From an uncultured bacterium (GTDB lineage Bacteria > Cyanobacteriota > Vampirovibrionia > Gastranaerophilales > Gastranaerophilaceae), in contig CADAKY010000003.1 of NCBI GenBank assembly GCA_902788575.1, positions 48,137-112,136 of the forward strand: a stretch of 64,000 nucleotides of DNA, given 5' to 3'. The notes beneath the pieces are model-generated. The model made no database searches, had not been told where the DNA came from, and was given only the letters and a program-made list of their open reading frames with translations. Made by a program: the position numbers and the translations under genes. Positions 42,611-50,292 of the stretch are shown here, piece after piece. Position 1 is the stretch's first letter, and each line of letters starts with the position of its first letter.

Positions 42611-42731
42611 TACAAGGTATAGAAATATAAGGGTCACGGATTGAGATTTCTCCAATAACTTCAAAACAACTTATCAACTTAATCACTAAATTATTGTTTG
42701 TTCTATAATATAAGAAAGAGAGGTAGAGGAA

Positions 42732-43994
42732 ATGTTAGATATTAAATTAATCAGAGAAAATCCGGAAAAAATAAACGAACTTCTTAAACGCAGAAACCCT
42801 GAACTTTCTATAGATAAAGTTCTTGAAATTGACGCCGAAAGAAGAAAAATTCAAACCGAAGCGGATGAATTAAGGGCAAAAAGAAAAACCGAATCACAAA
42901 AAATCGGCATGATGAAAAAGAACGGCGAAAACACAGATGCTCTTCAGGAAGAAATCCGCGCGCTCGGTGATGAAGTAAAAAAATTAGAAGAAAAGCAAAT
43001 CGAACTGGATAACACTCAGAGAGACTTACTTCTTCACATCCCTAACATTCCTGACGAAACAACACCAATCGGTCAGTCAGAAGACGATAACCCGACAGTA
43101 AAAACCTGGGGTGAACCTACAAAATTCAATTTTGCCCCAAAGGCTCACTGGGACTTGTGCGAGGAAAAGAATATCGTTGATTTTGAACGCGGTGTTAAAC
43201 TTTCTCAATCAAGATTTACTTTGTACAGAGGCAAAGGCGCAAGACTTGAACGTGCTATTATACAGTTTTTCCTTGATTTGCATACGGAAGAACACGGCTA
43301 TGAAGAAATTTTACCTCCGTTTATGGCAAATGCTGCCACTATGACAGGAACAGGACAACTCCCTAAATTCAAAGAAGATATGTACAAATGCGTTGATGAA
43401 GACCTGTACCTGATTCCGACAGCAGAAGTTCCTGTTACAAACATCTATGCAGGTGAAATTTTATCAGAAGATGATTTGCCGAAATATATGACTGCTTACA
43501 CCCCATGTTTCAGACGTGAAGCAGGTTCTGCCGGCAAAGATACAAGAGGGCTTATAAGAGTTCACCAGTTCAACAAAGTCGAAATGGTTAAACTTACAAC
43601 TCCTGAAACAAGCAAAGATGAACACGAAAAATTAACCCAAAACGCAGAAGAATGTCTGGAGCTTTTGGGACTTCCGTACAGACGTGTAGCACTTTGTACG
43701 GCAGATATCGGATTCTCCGCTAACAAATGTTTCGACTTAGAAGTATGGCTTCCTTCTTATAACACATATAAAGAAATTTCAAGCTGTTCAAACTTTGGCG
43801 ATTATCAGGCAAGACGTGCAAACATCCGTTACCGCGACAAAGACGGCAAAGTTAGATTTGTTCACACCCTTAACGGCTCAGGGCTTGCTGTCGGAAGAAC
43901 ATTCGCCGCAATTGTCGAAAACTTCCAGCAGGAAGACGGAACAATTATTATTCCGGAAGTGTTAAGAAAATATACAGGTTTCGATAAAATATAG
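42732..43994 (+). CDS. serS: seryl-tRNA synthetase
   Basis: A 420-residue class II synthetase charging tRNA-Ser. It has the N-terminal coiled-coil arm (about residues 30-100, rich in Lys/Glu) which contacts the tRNA's long variable arm. Class II motif 2 is [17 protein letters not shown] followed by QFNKVE, and motif 3 is [19 protein letters not shown]. Length is standard. It is preceded by TATAAT at 42704 and AGAGGTAGAGG, and followed by a strong terminator. No T-box element was found in its leader. Confidence 0.96.
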   Translation: MLDIKLIRENPEKINELLKRRNPELSIDKVLEIDAERRKIQTEADELRAKRKTESQKIGMMKKNGENTDALQEEIRALGDEVKKLEEKQIELDNTQRDLLLHIPNIPDETTPIGQSEDDNPTVKTWGEPTKFNFAPKAHWDLCEEKNIVDFERGVKLSQSRFTLYRGKGARLERAIIQFFLDLHTEEHGYEEILPPFMANAATMTGTGQLPKFKEDMYKCVDEDLYLIPTAEVPVTNIYAGEILSEDDLPKYMTAYTPCFRREAGSAGKDTRGLIRVHQFNKVEMVKLTTPETSKDEHEKLTQNAEECLELLGLPYRRVALCTADIGFSANKCFDLEVWLPSYNTYKEISSCSNFGDYQARRANIRYRDKDGKVRFVHTLNGSGLAVGRTFAAIVENFQQEDGTIIIPEVLRKYTGFDKI

Positions 43995-44060
43995 AATGTT
44001 GCTGGGGTAGAAACCCAAGTCTACAATACTTTGACAGAATACAAAATTTAAAAAACAAAA

Positions 44061-44099
44061 GAGTCGCGGCGTTTTTAAAACGCCGCGCCTCTTTTTATA
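44061..44099 (+). terminator. rho-independent terminator of serS
   Basis: GAG(T)CGCGGCGTTTT pairs with AAAACGCCGCGCCTC, one mismatch, very GC-rich stem followed by TTTTTATA. It can also end the convergent pilin gene. Confidence 0.9.
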
Positions 44100-44110
44100 C
44101 AAATCTTAAA

Positions 44111-44887
44111 TTAATAATTAATCTTATAACCGTCTTCTGCTACCCTTGCAGTACAACCAAATCCTGAACCAAAATTACCGCTGATACATTTTGTTAAATC
44201 ATTTGCGTTTTTGTTGCTCCACATATTATTATCATTTGCTCCGTTGCTTAAAAATAATGCGTAATCACGTCCGCCTACAGGGTAGAACGCGCCATTAACA
44301 CCAACTACATATTTGAACATATCTCTTCCGGCTCTGTTTGGTTTTGTTTCACCATTTACGTCTATTATAATTTCCGCAACAACACGAACTAAAGAGCCAC
44401 CGGCATTACGAATAGTTGTCTCGTTTGCGCTATGATCAACATTATATTGATTACCGTTATCACCCTGTCTGTATAAAAAGTGAGCAACTGCGCCATTTTT
44501 TAACCTTATCGGGAAATAATTTCCTGTACTGTCACCGCCGAAATTAGCAAACGCAGTTCCTTTAATTGTATACGGACCTTTTGCATAAAATTGATTCGAT
44601 GCTTTATCAACATAACTGCCGATATTATAATATTTTGCTATATCGCCTGCAAAAGCTTTTTTTGTAGCTGCCTTGAACATTGCGGTTTCATTAAGTTCCT
44701 CTACAGATTCTGACACCATAGCATTACCAAAAGCATTTTCCAAATCTGAAACTGTACTTGCCAATCTGGATGATACAATCTGATCTGTACTTTCTGAAAC
44801 AAGTGCCGGTGCCGTCAGTGCGGCTACAACACCGATTATTCCTAATGTAATTAAGATTTCTGCAAGTGTGAACGCTTTTCTCTTCAT
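44111..44887 (-). CDS. type IV pilin-like protein
   Basis: A 258-residue prepilin-like protein with leader MKRKA, then FTLAEILITLGIIGVVAALT. The expected cleavage site has Ala, not Gly, at -1, while Glu +5 is kept. The globular part includes FGNAMVSESVEELNE and ends with a block (DVNGETKPNRAGRDMF, then GAFYPVGGRDY) that also occurs in the pilin at 26953-27717, so the two are paralogues of one family. Cysteines near the C-terminus (CISGNFGSGFGC) could pair. AAAGGAGATTTTAT precedes its ATG. The -1 Ala goes with the altered GEAD motif in the prepilin peptidase at the left edge, perhaps. Confidence 0.84.
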   Translation of the reverse strand: MKRKAFTLAEILITLGIIGVVAALTAPALVSESTDQIVSSRLASTVSDLENAFGNAMVSESVEELNETAMFKAATKKAFAGDIAKYYNIGSYVDKASNQFYAKGPYTIKGTAFANFGGDSTGNYFPIRLKNGAVAHFLYRQGDNGNQYNVDHSANETTIRNAGGSLVRVVAEIIIDVNGETKPNRAGRDMFKYVVGVNGAFYPVGGRDYALFLSNGANDNNMWSNKNANDLTKCISGNFGSGFGCTARVAEDGYKINY

Positions 44888-44961
44888 ATAAAATCTCCTT
44901 TAATACTATAATCAATTATTCAATATATTTATAAAGTTGTCAATATGTTTAAACATAAGCA

Positions 44962-45012
44962 TTTATTTACTAATCAATAAACATGCAATCTCCGTAGCTG
45001 TAGAATCGGATA
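44962..45012 (-). pseudogene. partial copy of the 3' end of queA
   Basis: On the minus strand it encodes RFYSYGDCMFID and a stop, the exact C-terminus of the QueA at 45910. A 26-base core (44962-44987) is identical to 45902-45927, whereas the coding part before it differs at several silent positions. A stop in frame lies 5 codons upstream, so no longer queA copy is here. It may be one half of an attachment site. Confidence 0.75.
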
Positions 45013-45086
45013 TTTCGTCAAGATATGTCAACAATATTATACGGGAAACAAGTTTTCCAAGCCCCGAAACTCTGAAAAAATAATAG

Positions 45087-45242
45087 AAATACGTATCCTC
45101 CTCCGAACTTTTTTACGGTGATTATATAAAACCTAAAGAAGAGCTGGTTGCAGGAATACAGAACTATATCAACCAAATTAAAAATGACGAAAAACAATTA
45201 GAAAAAGTTTATAAGATATTAAGAGATTTAATTGAAGAATAA
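45087..45242 (+). pseudogene. C-terminal remnant of an unidentified gene
   Basis: A stop-free frame of about 50 codons without a start reads KYVSSSELFYGDYIKPKEEL, then a charged helical end finishing LRDLIEE and a TAA at 45242. It looks like the tail of a larger protein, possibly one that belonged to the island. I do not recognise the family. Confidence 0.35.
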
Positions 45243-45247
45243 TTATT

Positions 45248-45586
45248 TTATTTAATTAACAAATTAATTTCTTTTTCAAATTCCTTACCAAATTCATTCA
45301 AGAATCCTTCAATATCTCGCAATTGATTTATCACAGTTATAATTACTATTTCCGCATTATGTATTACATATACAATACAATGTCTGCCGGAAGGGTACAA
45401 AAGAAAGGGTAAATCATATTTATTCTTACCCAAATTTTTATTATCAGCCAGAAGTTTAAAATCTGCATAGATTGCTTCTACATATTTTTCTGCTTGAACC
45501 TTTCCCCATTGTTGAAGCGAATATACATAAATATTCTTGATATCCTCCAATGCTGTTTTTGAAAGAAAAAATTTATTCAAGTCCAA
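45248..45586 (-). CDS. parE: ParE/RelE-family toxin
   Basis: A 112-residue protein with the ParE/RelE toxin pattern: SKTALEDIKNIYVYSLQQWG, QAEKYVEAIYADFKLLADN, then LPFLLYPSGRHCIVYVIHNAEIVIITVI. ParE toxins poison DNA gyrase, while RelE toxins cleave mRNA on ribosomes; the WG and GRHxxxY blocks favour the ParE branch. Its start overlaps the antitoxin gene by 14 bases, the usual antitoxin-first arrangement. It is somewhat longer than usual because of a charged C-terminal tail (EFGKEFEKEINLLIK). Confidence 0.85.
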   Translation of the reverse strand: MDLNKFFLSKTALEDIKNIYVYSLQQWGKVQAEKYVEAIYADFKLLADNKNLGKNKYDLPFLLYPSGRHCIVYVIHNAEIVIITVINQLRDIEGFLNEFGKEFEKEINLLIK

Positions 45587-45830
45587 ATTCCTTTGCCCGA
45601 TTTAAATCTTCAATAAAATTTCCGCTTGATTCAAAATATTTATTTTGAACAAAATCTTTATAACCCTTTAGTATTTGTTCTTTTGCCTCATACATCTCAT
45701 ATTTTTCCATATCGCGACGAATCAAATCTCTTATATATTCACTGGGAGTTTCATAAAAACATTTGAGCATTTTATCAACATGCTCGCCTAATAAAATTGG
45801 TAATCTTGCGTTTATTCTATCGGTAGTCAT
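45573..45830 (-). CDS. parD: ParD-like ribbon-helix-helix antitoxin
   Basis: An 85-residue antitoxin. I chose ATG 45830 behind AGGG; the frame extends upstream but has no ribosome site. The start TDRINARLPILLGEHVDKML and then SEYIRDLIRRDMEKYEMYEAK form the ribbon-helix-helix fold that binds operator DNA; the helical C-terminus (GYKDFVQNKYFES onward) would wrap the toxin. It overlaps parE by 14 bases. A promoter inside a perfect inverted repeat lies just upstream, so the pair should repress itself. Confidence 0.85.
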   Translation of the reverse strand: MTTDRINARLPILLGEHVDKMLKCFYETPSEYIRDLIRRDMEKYEMYEAKEQILKGYKDFVQNKYFESSGNFIEDLNRAKEFGLE

Positions 45831-45848
45831 ACTAAACCCTTTTCTTTT

Positions 45849-45891
45849 ATTATAACATTTGTGCGATAAAATTACAATTCTGTCGCACAAA
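45849..45891 (-). promoter_or_regulatory. parDE promoter and operator
   Basis: Perfect inverted repeat TTTGTGCGA (45858-45866) and TCGCACAAA (45883-45891), 16 bases apart. It spans the -35 TTGTAA (45872-45877, minus strand). The -10 TATAAT is at 45849-45854, with 17-base spacing. This is a typical autoregulation site for a RHH antitoxin. Confidence 0.75.
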
Positions 45892-45901
45892 TATAAAAAC
45901 T

Positions 45902-45927
45902 TTTATTTACTAATCAATAAACATGCA
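45902..45927. other. candidate attachment core at the 3' end of queA
   Basis: 26 bases covering the last QueA codons, stop and 8 bases beyond, repeated exactly at 44962-44987. The 940 bases between the two cores hold parD, parE and a gene remnant. Confidence 0.55.
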
Positions 45928-46953
45928 GTCACCATAGCTGTAAAAACGGTATTTATTTTTGATAGCTTCTTCGTACGCTTTAAAGATAAAATCCTTGCCG
46001 GCTAAGGCGCTTACAAGCATCAAAAGCGTTGATTTCGGCAAGTGGAAATTGGTTATCAATTTGTCCACAACCTTAAATTCATACGGAGGGTAAATAAACA
46101 ATTCGGAAGCGGATTTGCAGGCTTTAATTTCGCCAAACTGTTTGTATGCGGTTTCTAGCGTTCTAACCGTTGTTGTCCCAACTGCTACAAGCTTTTTACC
46201 TTGTTGTTTTGCTCTGTTAATTAAATCTGCCGTTTCCTGAGTGATTTCAAAAGTTTCGGAATCCATTTTATGGTCTAAAACATTTTCACATTTAACGGGG
46301 CGGAATGTTCCGATTCCGACGTTCAAGGTAACGTATCCGATTTCCACACCTTTATCGGCAAGTTTTTTTAAGATATCTTGAGTAAAATGCAAACCCGCAG
46401 TCGGCGCGGCAACAGAGCCTTCGTCTTTGGCGTAGACCGTCTGATATCTCTCAAAATCAAGTTTTTTAAGCTCATCCGAAGACATTTTACGCTCAATATA
46501 AGGCGGAAGCGGAATATTACCGACTCTGTGCAAAATATCTAAAATGTCACCCTCATAAATCATCTTTACGAGCCACTTGCCGTCATCAGGCAATGAAGAA
46601 ATGACTTCAACAGAGAGTTCGTCGGAAATCCTTACAATAGTACCTTCTTTTACTCTTTTTGAAGGCTTTATTAAAACCTCCCATTCTTTATTACCCTTCT
46701 CTTTCAAAAGAAATACTTCAATCTTTGCACCTGTATCCTTAAATCCATACAAACGCGCAGGAATAACTTTTGTATTATTCAAAATCAAAATATGATTTTC
46801 ATCAAGCAAATTTACAATGTCAAAAAAGTGCAAATGCTCAATTGATTTATTATTTACCCCTAAATGCATCATGCGTGAATTTTCCCGCTTTTCGGAGGGA
46901 GTCTGTGCAATCAATTCTTCCGGCAGTGTATAATCAAATTCTGATAATAGCAT
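45910..46953 (-). CDS. queA: S-adenosylmethionine:tRNA ribosyltransferase-isomerase
   Basis: A 347-residue QueA, which moves the ribose of SAM to 7-aminomethyl-7-deazaguanine in tRNA to give epoxyqueuosine. Family blocks: FDYTLPEELIAQTP at the N-terminus, ENHILILNNTKVIPARLYG, YQTVYAKDEGSVAAPTAGLHFT, VGIGTFRPV, and the end KYRFYSYGDCMFI. The length is normal. It lies 3 bases from yidC in the same direction, so both may share the yidC promoter. Its 3' end is the target of the island insertion described in the findings. Confidence 0.95.
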   Translation of the reverse strand: MLLSEFDYTLPEELIAQTPSEKRENSRMMHLGVNNKSIEHLHFFDIVNLLDENHILILNNTKVIPARLYGFKDTGAKIEVFLLKEKGNKEWEVLIKPSKRVKEGTIVRISDELSVEVISSLPDDGKWLVKMIYEGDILDILHRVGNIPLPPYIERKMSSDELKKLDFERYQTVYAKDEGSVAAPTAGLHFTQDILKKLADKGVEIGYVTLNVGIGTFRPVKCENVLDHKMDSETFEITQETADLINRAKQQGKKLVAVGTTTVRTLETAYKQFGEIKACKSASELFIYPPYEFKVVDKLITNFHLPKSTLLMLVSALAGKDFIFKAYEEAIKNKYRFYSYGDCMFID

Positions 46954-46956
46954 TTT

Positions 46957-48048
46957 TTACTCTATATTTTTATCTTTAATCTGCTTCGCATTAGCAACAT
47001 CAATATCGCTAATCTTATTTTCCTTTGCAGCATCTTCAGCCTCAAGCTGTTTATTAATGATAACAGTTTGAAGCACTTGGAAACAGTTGCTTGCAACCAA
47101 ATACAACAGAACACCTGCAGGAATCGGGATAATAAAGAATGTGAACCCGAGCATAAGCGGCATAAATGTATTCATTGATTTTTGCATTGCAGCCTGAGCC
47201 GGATCCTGATTAGCATTCTTGTTCATTGCCATCATTGCTTTTTGTGAAAGCACCATTGTTACCATAAACAGTATCAAAAGAGCAAATACATCCCAATGGA
47301 ATGAAGTTTTGACTTCCTTTGTAGGAATTGTACTTACCAACAAGCCTTCCTTGCGGTCAAAAGTCATATTCTCAACTTCTTTTGTATTAACATCTGTTAC
47401 TGCAATTTCAGCTTTTTCTATCTGGTCAAGCTGACTGAATTTAAGATTCAGACTGTCAAGACTTACTTTGAAATCAACAGGTTCCCCCGGATTAAGTTCG
47501 CCCTGAACTTCTACCGCTTTATTCGGTTTCTCGATTTTAACGTTTTCTAAAGGTTCATCAATCCCTTTTAAGAATACCTTAGCAGTTTTGCCTGCCATAA
47601 ATGAATCATATCTTGAAACCCCAAAAACTCCGTCATTTGAAATTCCTGCGGAAGTCTTCATCGTTGCATCAAGCCTTTTTATAAACAAAAACTGCGAATC
47701 ACCTGCCATAGATATAAACTGAGGGCTCATCAATGTTGAATACAAAAGAATAAATATAGGCATTTGGATAAGAAGCGGAAAACATCCTGCCATAGGATTA
47801 AACTTATGCTCCTTATAAAATTCCATCATCTTTTGCTGCATTACCTGAGGATTACTCTTGTATCTTTCCTGAATAGCCTTCATCTTAGGCTGCAGCATCT
47901 GCATTGTGCGCATACTTCTTTGCTGTGAAACCCCAAGAGGCCACATAAGCGCGCGAACAATAATTGTCAAAAGTATTATACCTATTCCGTATCCGCCTAC
48001 AATAGACAGAGCTTTTAAAACGTCGATAGTTAGTGTTGTAAAATCCAT
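46957..48048 (-). CDS. yidC: membrane protein insertase YidC/Oxa1
   Basis: A 363-residue insertase. The core has helices near residues 15-38, 90-108, 245-265 and 290-340, with the hydrophilic groove Arg in IIVRALMWPLGVSQ and the coiled coil LQPKMKAIQERYKSNPQ. There is no long N-terminal periplasmic domain as in E. coli. Instead about 100 residues (roughly 130-230) rich in beta strands (DEPLENVKIEKPNK onward) are inserted in the loop after the second helix. YidC inserts and folds inner-membrane proteins with or without Sec. It starts at 48048 with GGGAAGAG upstream and a good promoter. Confidence 0.92.
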   Translation of the reverse strand: MDFTTLTIDVLKALSIVGGYGIGIILLTIIVRALMWPLGVSQQRSMRTMQMLQPKMKAIQERYKSNPQVMQQKMMEFYKEHKFNPMAGCFPLLIQMPIFILLYSTLMSPQFISMAGDSQFLFIKRLDATMKTSAGISNDGVFGVSRYDSFMAGKTAKVFLKGIDEPLENVKIEKPNKAVEVQGELNPGEPVDFKVSLDSLNLKFSQLDQIEKAEIAVTDVNTKEVENMTFDRKEGLLVSTIPTKEVKTSFHWDVFALLILFMVTMVLSQKAMMAMNKNANQDPAQAAMQKSMNTFMPLMLGFTFFIIPIPAGVLLYLVASNCFQVLQTVIINKQLEAEDAAKENKISDIDVANAKQIKDKNIE

Positions 48049-48106
48049 AATTCTCTTCCCTGTGTTTATTTTTTATATAATTAGATTTACCCAATCTATG
48101 ATTTAC

Positions 48107-48135
48107 AGAATACCCAAAACACATACCCAAGTCAA
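48107..48135 (-). promoter_or_regulatory. yidC promoter
   Basis: On the minus strand TTGACT (48130-48135) and TATTCT (48107-48112) lie 17 bases apart. The tandem repeat array begins directly at the -35 box. Confidence 0.65.
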
Positions 48136-48234
48136 GAAAGGGGTAAACAGAAAGGGGCAAATAGAAAAGGGTAAATAGAAAGGGGTAAATAGAAAAGGGT
48201 AAATAAGAAGAGGGGATAAATATAAAGGGTAAAT
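48135..48234. repeat. 14-bp tandem repeat array upstream of yidC
   Basis: Five units of 14 bp (consensus AGAAAGGGGTAAAT, varying at the fifth base of the G-run, one GGGC, one final C) run from 48135 to 48204, followed by degenerate units of 17 and 13 bp up to 48234. There are no spacers. It abuts the yidC -35 box, so unit number could affect that promoter. Confidence 0.85.
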
Positions 48235-48260
48235 AAAAAATCAATGTTTCTAAAAAACAC

Positions 48261-48308
48261 AAAAAAGCGTCGTGTTCAACAATATTTGTTGAACACGACG
48301 CTTTTTTC
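48261..48308 (-). terminator. rho-independent terminator of malQ
   Basis: AAGCGTCGTGTTCAACAA, loop TATT, TTGTTGAACACGACGCTT: an 18-bp perfect stem with A's on one side and T's on the other, so it would work both ways. It begins 7 bases past the malQ stop. Confidence 0.93.
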
Positions 48309-48314
48309 TTATAC

Positions 48315-50189
48315 TTAACCTTCTAGTTTTTTTATCAAGTTTTTATGCTTTGATGCAAAATCCCTGCCCCTCGAAAGAATTGCCTGTCTTAATATTGCCT
48401 GCAGGTCAATTGCATTCAGCTCTTTATAATTATTAGGAAGTCGAAGCGACCAGTTTTGGTCACCGGATGTTCCCGGTGTATTATAAGTTTCATTAATTTG
48501 GAAGAAATCCGTAAAGAAGATTTGAACATTTTTTGCTTTTGAAGCAAATATTTCCACAAGTTTGACAAATGCCAGAAAATCTCTGTCCTGAGTTAATCTG
48601 ACAATGATATCATCTTTGTTTTCGGCATCAGCATACAAATCTTCAACAAGATTTTTGGCATGAAGGTAGCCTTCATGGGTGTTAATCATGCCGTCAGCCC
48701 AAGTTAAAATCGGATTATTATCGTGTGTCCCTACCATGTTCCAAACATTTTCGGTAATATTTTTGCATCTGTACGGATGATCTTCCTTTTCAGGCACAAC
48801 AAACTGTGTAAGTCTCATACCCTGAAGTTTGTATTTTTTCATAACCGCATCAACAGGATTAGTAAGAGTTCCCAAATCCTCACATACAATAGCGTTTTTA
48901 TCCAATCCGCACTCTTTCGCCGCAGCAATTACAATCTTTTCAACCAATCTGCCGTAAAGCTTAATTTGTTCATCGGAAAGAGTTTTTACTCTCTTTTCTT
49001 TGTCTGCCTCAAGTGTATAATCCAAATCCTGAAGAGTTGCAATAGCATACTTTGAAAGTTCTGCGTGTTCCGGTGAAGAATAAAGTCTTCCGGCACCTTC
49101 TTCACACAGAGGCTTTTTGCCTGCTTTATATACCCAAGGGTCAATCAAACCTACAATATGGTCGATTCTGACACCACCGGGGTTTTCTTTGAACATCTTT
49201 TTGAAAAGATTTTTCATCAAAATTCCGCCTTCTCCAAGCGAACCATCGGGGTTATACATTTTTTCAGGGTCCATAACAGGGAATCCCCATGCCTGACCGT
49301 CTTTTGAAAAATAATCCGGAGGACATCCCAAAAGCCAGCCGTCCAAGAATAATGACTGATAAGCCCAAGCATCTCTATCGGAGAATGCAACCTGTCTGTC
49401 AGCAATCATTTTTATGCCTTTAGAAAGAGCGTATTTTTTTGTTTCTTCATTTTGTTTTTCTAGTACAAACTGACAGAATTTGTAAAAATCAATTTCATCA
49501 GCATACTTTTCTTTTATTTCTTCAATTCTTTTTGCGTATGCTTTTTTCTCTTCATTATTTTTGGGGTTCATAAGTTTTTTATCTGTTTCATTTTTCCAGA
49601 TATACCAGTAATCATTACCGTTTTCTATTGAAAGAGCTTCATATAATGAATCATTTTCAAGCCAAAAAGAATTTTCTTTTTTAAAATGTTCAAACTCTTT
49701 TAGAAGATGAGATGCAAACAAACCGCCATGTTCTTTTTTCTTAAAGTTTTCCCATGCTTCCTTCAAAGCTTCTGTCTGAGCGTTTACAATATATGAATAA
49801 GCTGTTCTTCCGGAATTTTGCTTAGGATTATTTTCAACAACTTTTTTGAAAGTATCTTCGGATAAAATTTCATCCCAGTGTTTTTCCGTTAGTTGTTTCA
49901 AGTCAATAAACAAAGGATTTCCCGAAAAAATAGTCCCTGTGTATGGTGACGAATCGGATGATTTAGTTTTTCCTGCCGGCCCTAACTGAAGGGCATTAAA
50001 TATTCCGGAAACATAATCTATAACCGAGTGTCCGGCTTTAGAATTAAATGTTCCAAAACCTGTGTCTTCACCGTCTATTGACGGGAAACTACTACCATGC
50101 ATAATCAGCGCAAAATTTTCTTTACCCAAAACCTTCAAAGCTTCTGCAATAAGCTTTGTATCATTCTTCTTAGTTGTTAAACAGACCAT
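48315..50189 (-). CDS. malQ: 4-alpha-glucanotransferase (GH77)
   Basis: A 624-residue amylomaltase-type enzyme. Catalytic regions of family GH77 are visible: GGVRIDHIVGL with the nucleophile Asp, IVCEDLGTL with the acid/base Glu, and VGTHDNNPILTW. It moves malto-oligosaccharide segments between chains in glycogen or maltodextrin metabolism. It is longer than the common 500 residues, with an insertion of helical, Lys/Glu-rich sequence around residues 130-260. It starts at ATG 50189 behind AGGAGTAAC and stands alone with its own terminator. Confidence 0.9.
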   Translation of the reverse strand: MVCLTTKKNDTKLIAEALKVLGKENFALIMHGSSFPSIDGEDTGFGTFNSKAGHSVIDYVSGIFNALQLGPAGKTKSSDSSPYTGTIFSGNPLFIDLKQLTEKHWDEILSEDTFKKVVENNPKQNSGRTAYSYIVNAQTEALKEAWENFKKKEHGGLFASHLLKEFEHFKKENSFWLENDSLYEALSIENGNDYWYIWKNETDKKLMNPKNNEEKKAYAKRIEEIKEKYADEIDFYKFCQFVLEKQNEETKKYALSKGIKMIADRQVAFSDRDAWAYQSLFLDGWLLGCPPDYFSKDGQAWGFPVMDPEKMYNPDGSLGEGGILMKNLFKKMFKENPGGVRIDHIVGLIDPWVYKAGKKPLCEEGAGRLYSSPEHAELSKYAIATLQDLDYTLEADKEKRVKTLSDEQIKLYGRLVEKIVIAAAKECGLDKNAIVCEDLGTLTNPVDAVMKKYKLQGMRLTQFVVPEKEDHPYRCKNITENVWNMVGTHDNNPILTWADGMINTHEGYLHAKNLVEDLYADAENKDDIIVRLTQDRDFLAFVKLVEIFASKAKNVQIFFTDFFQINETYNTPGTSGDQNWSLRLPNNYKELNAIDLQAILRQAILSRGRDFASKHKNLIKKLEG

Positions 50190-50292
50190 ATAATGTTACT
50201 CCTTTTCTTATATGTTGAGTTTAACAAACACATGACAAGATTTCAAGGAGGAGTGACTTAACACTTCTTTTTATGTAACCCGATTACTTAAT

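Larger units (their letters stand above)
44888..45247. other. gene-free stretch with queA-end copy and CDS remnant
   Basis: It holds the pilin promoter region, a copy of the 3' end of queA (44962-45012), and a degenerate plus-strand reading frame (45087-45242). It forms the left part of the toxin-antitoxin island described below. Confidence 0.6.

Noticed and set aside
42520..42731. T-box riboswitch before serS.
   Set aside because: No T-box sequence or specifier structure could be found; only a simple hairpin.
45087..45242. Remnant frame read as an insertion sequence transposase end.
   Set aside because: No DDE-type or known transposase motif can be seen in the 50 residues.
48135..48234. 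Repeat array considered as a CRISPR.
   Set aside because: Units of 14 bp are contiguous with no spacers.
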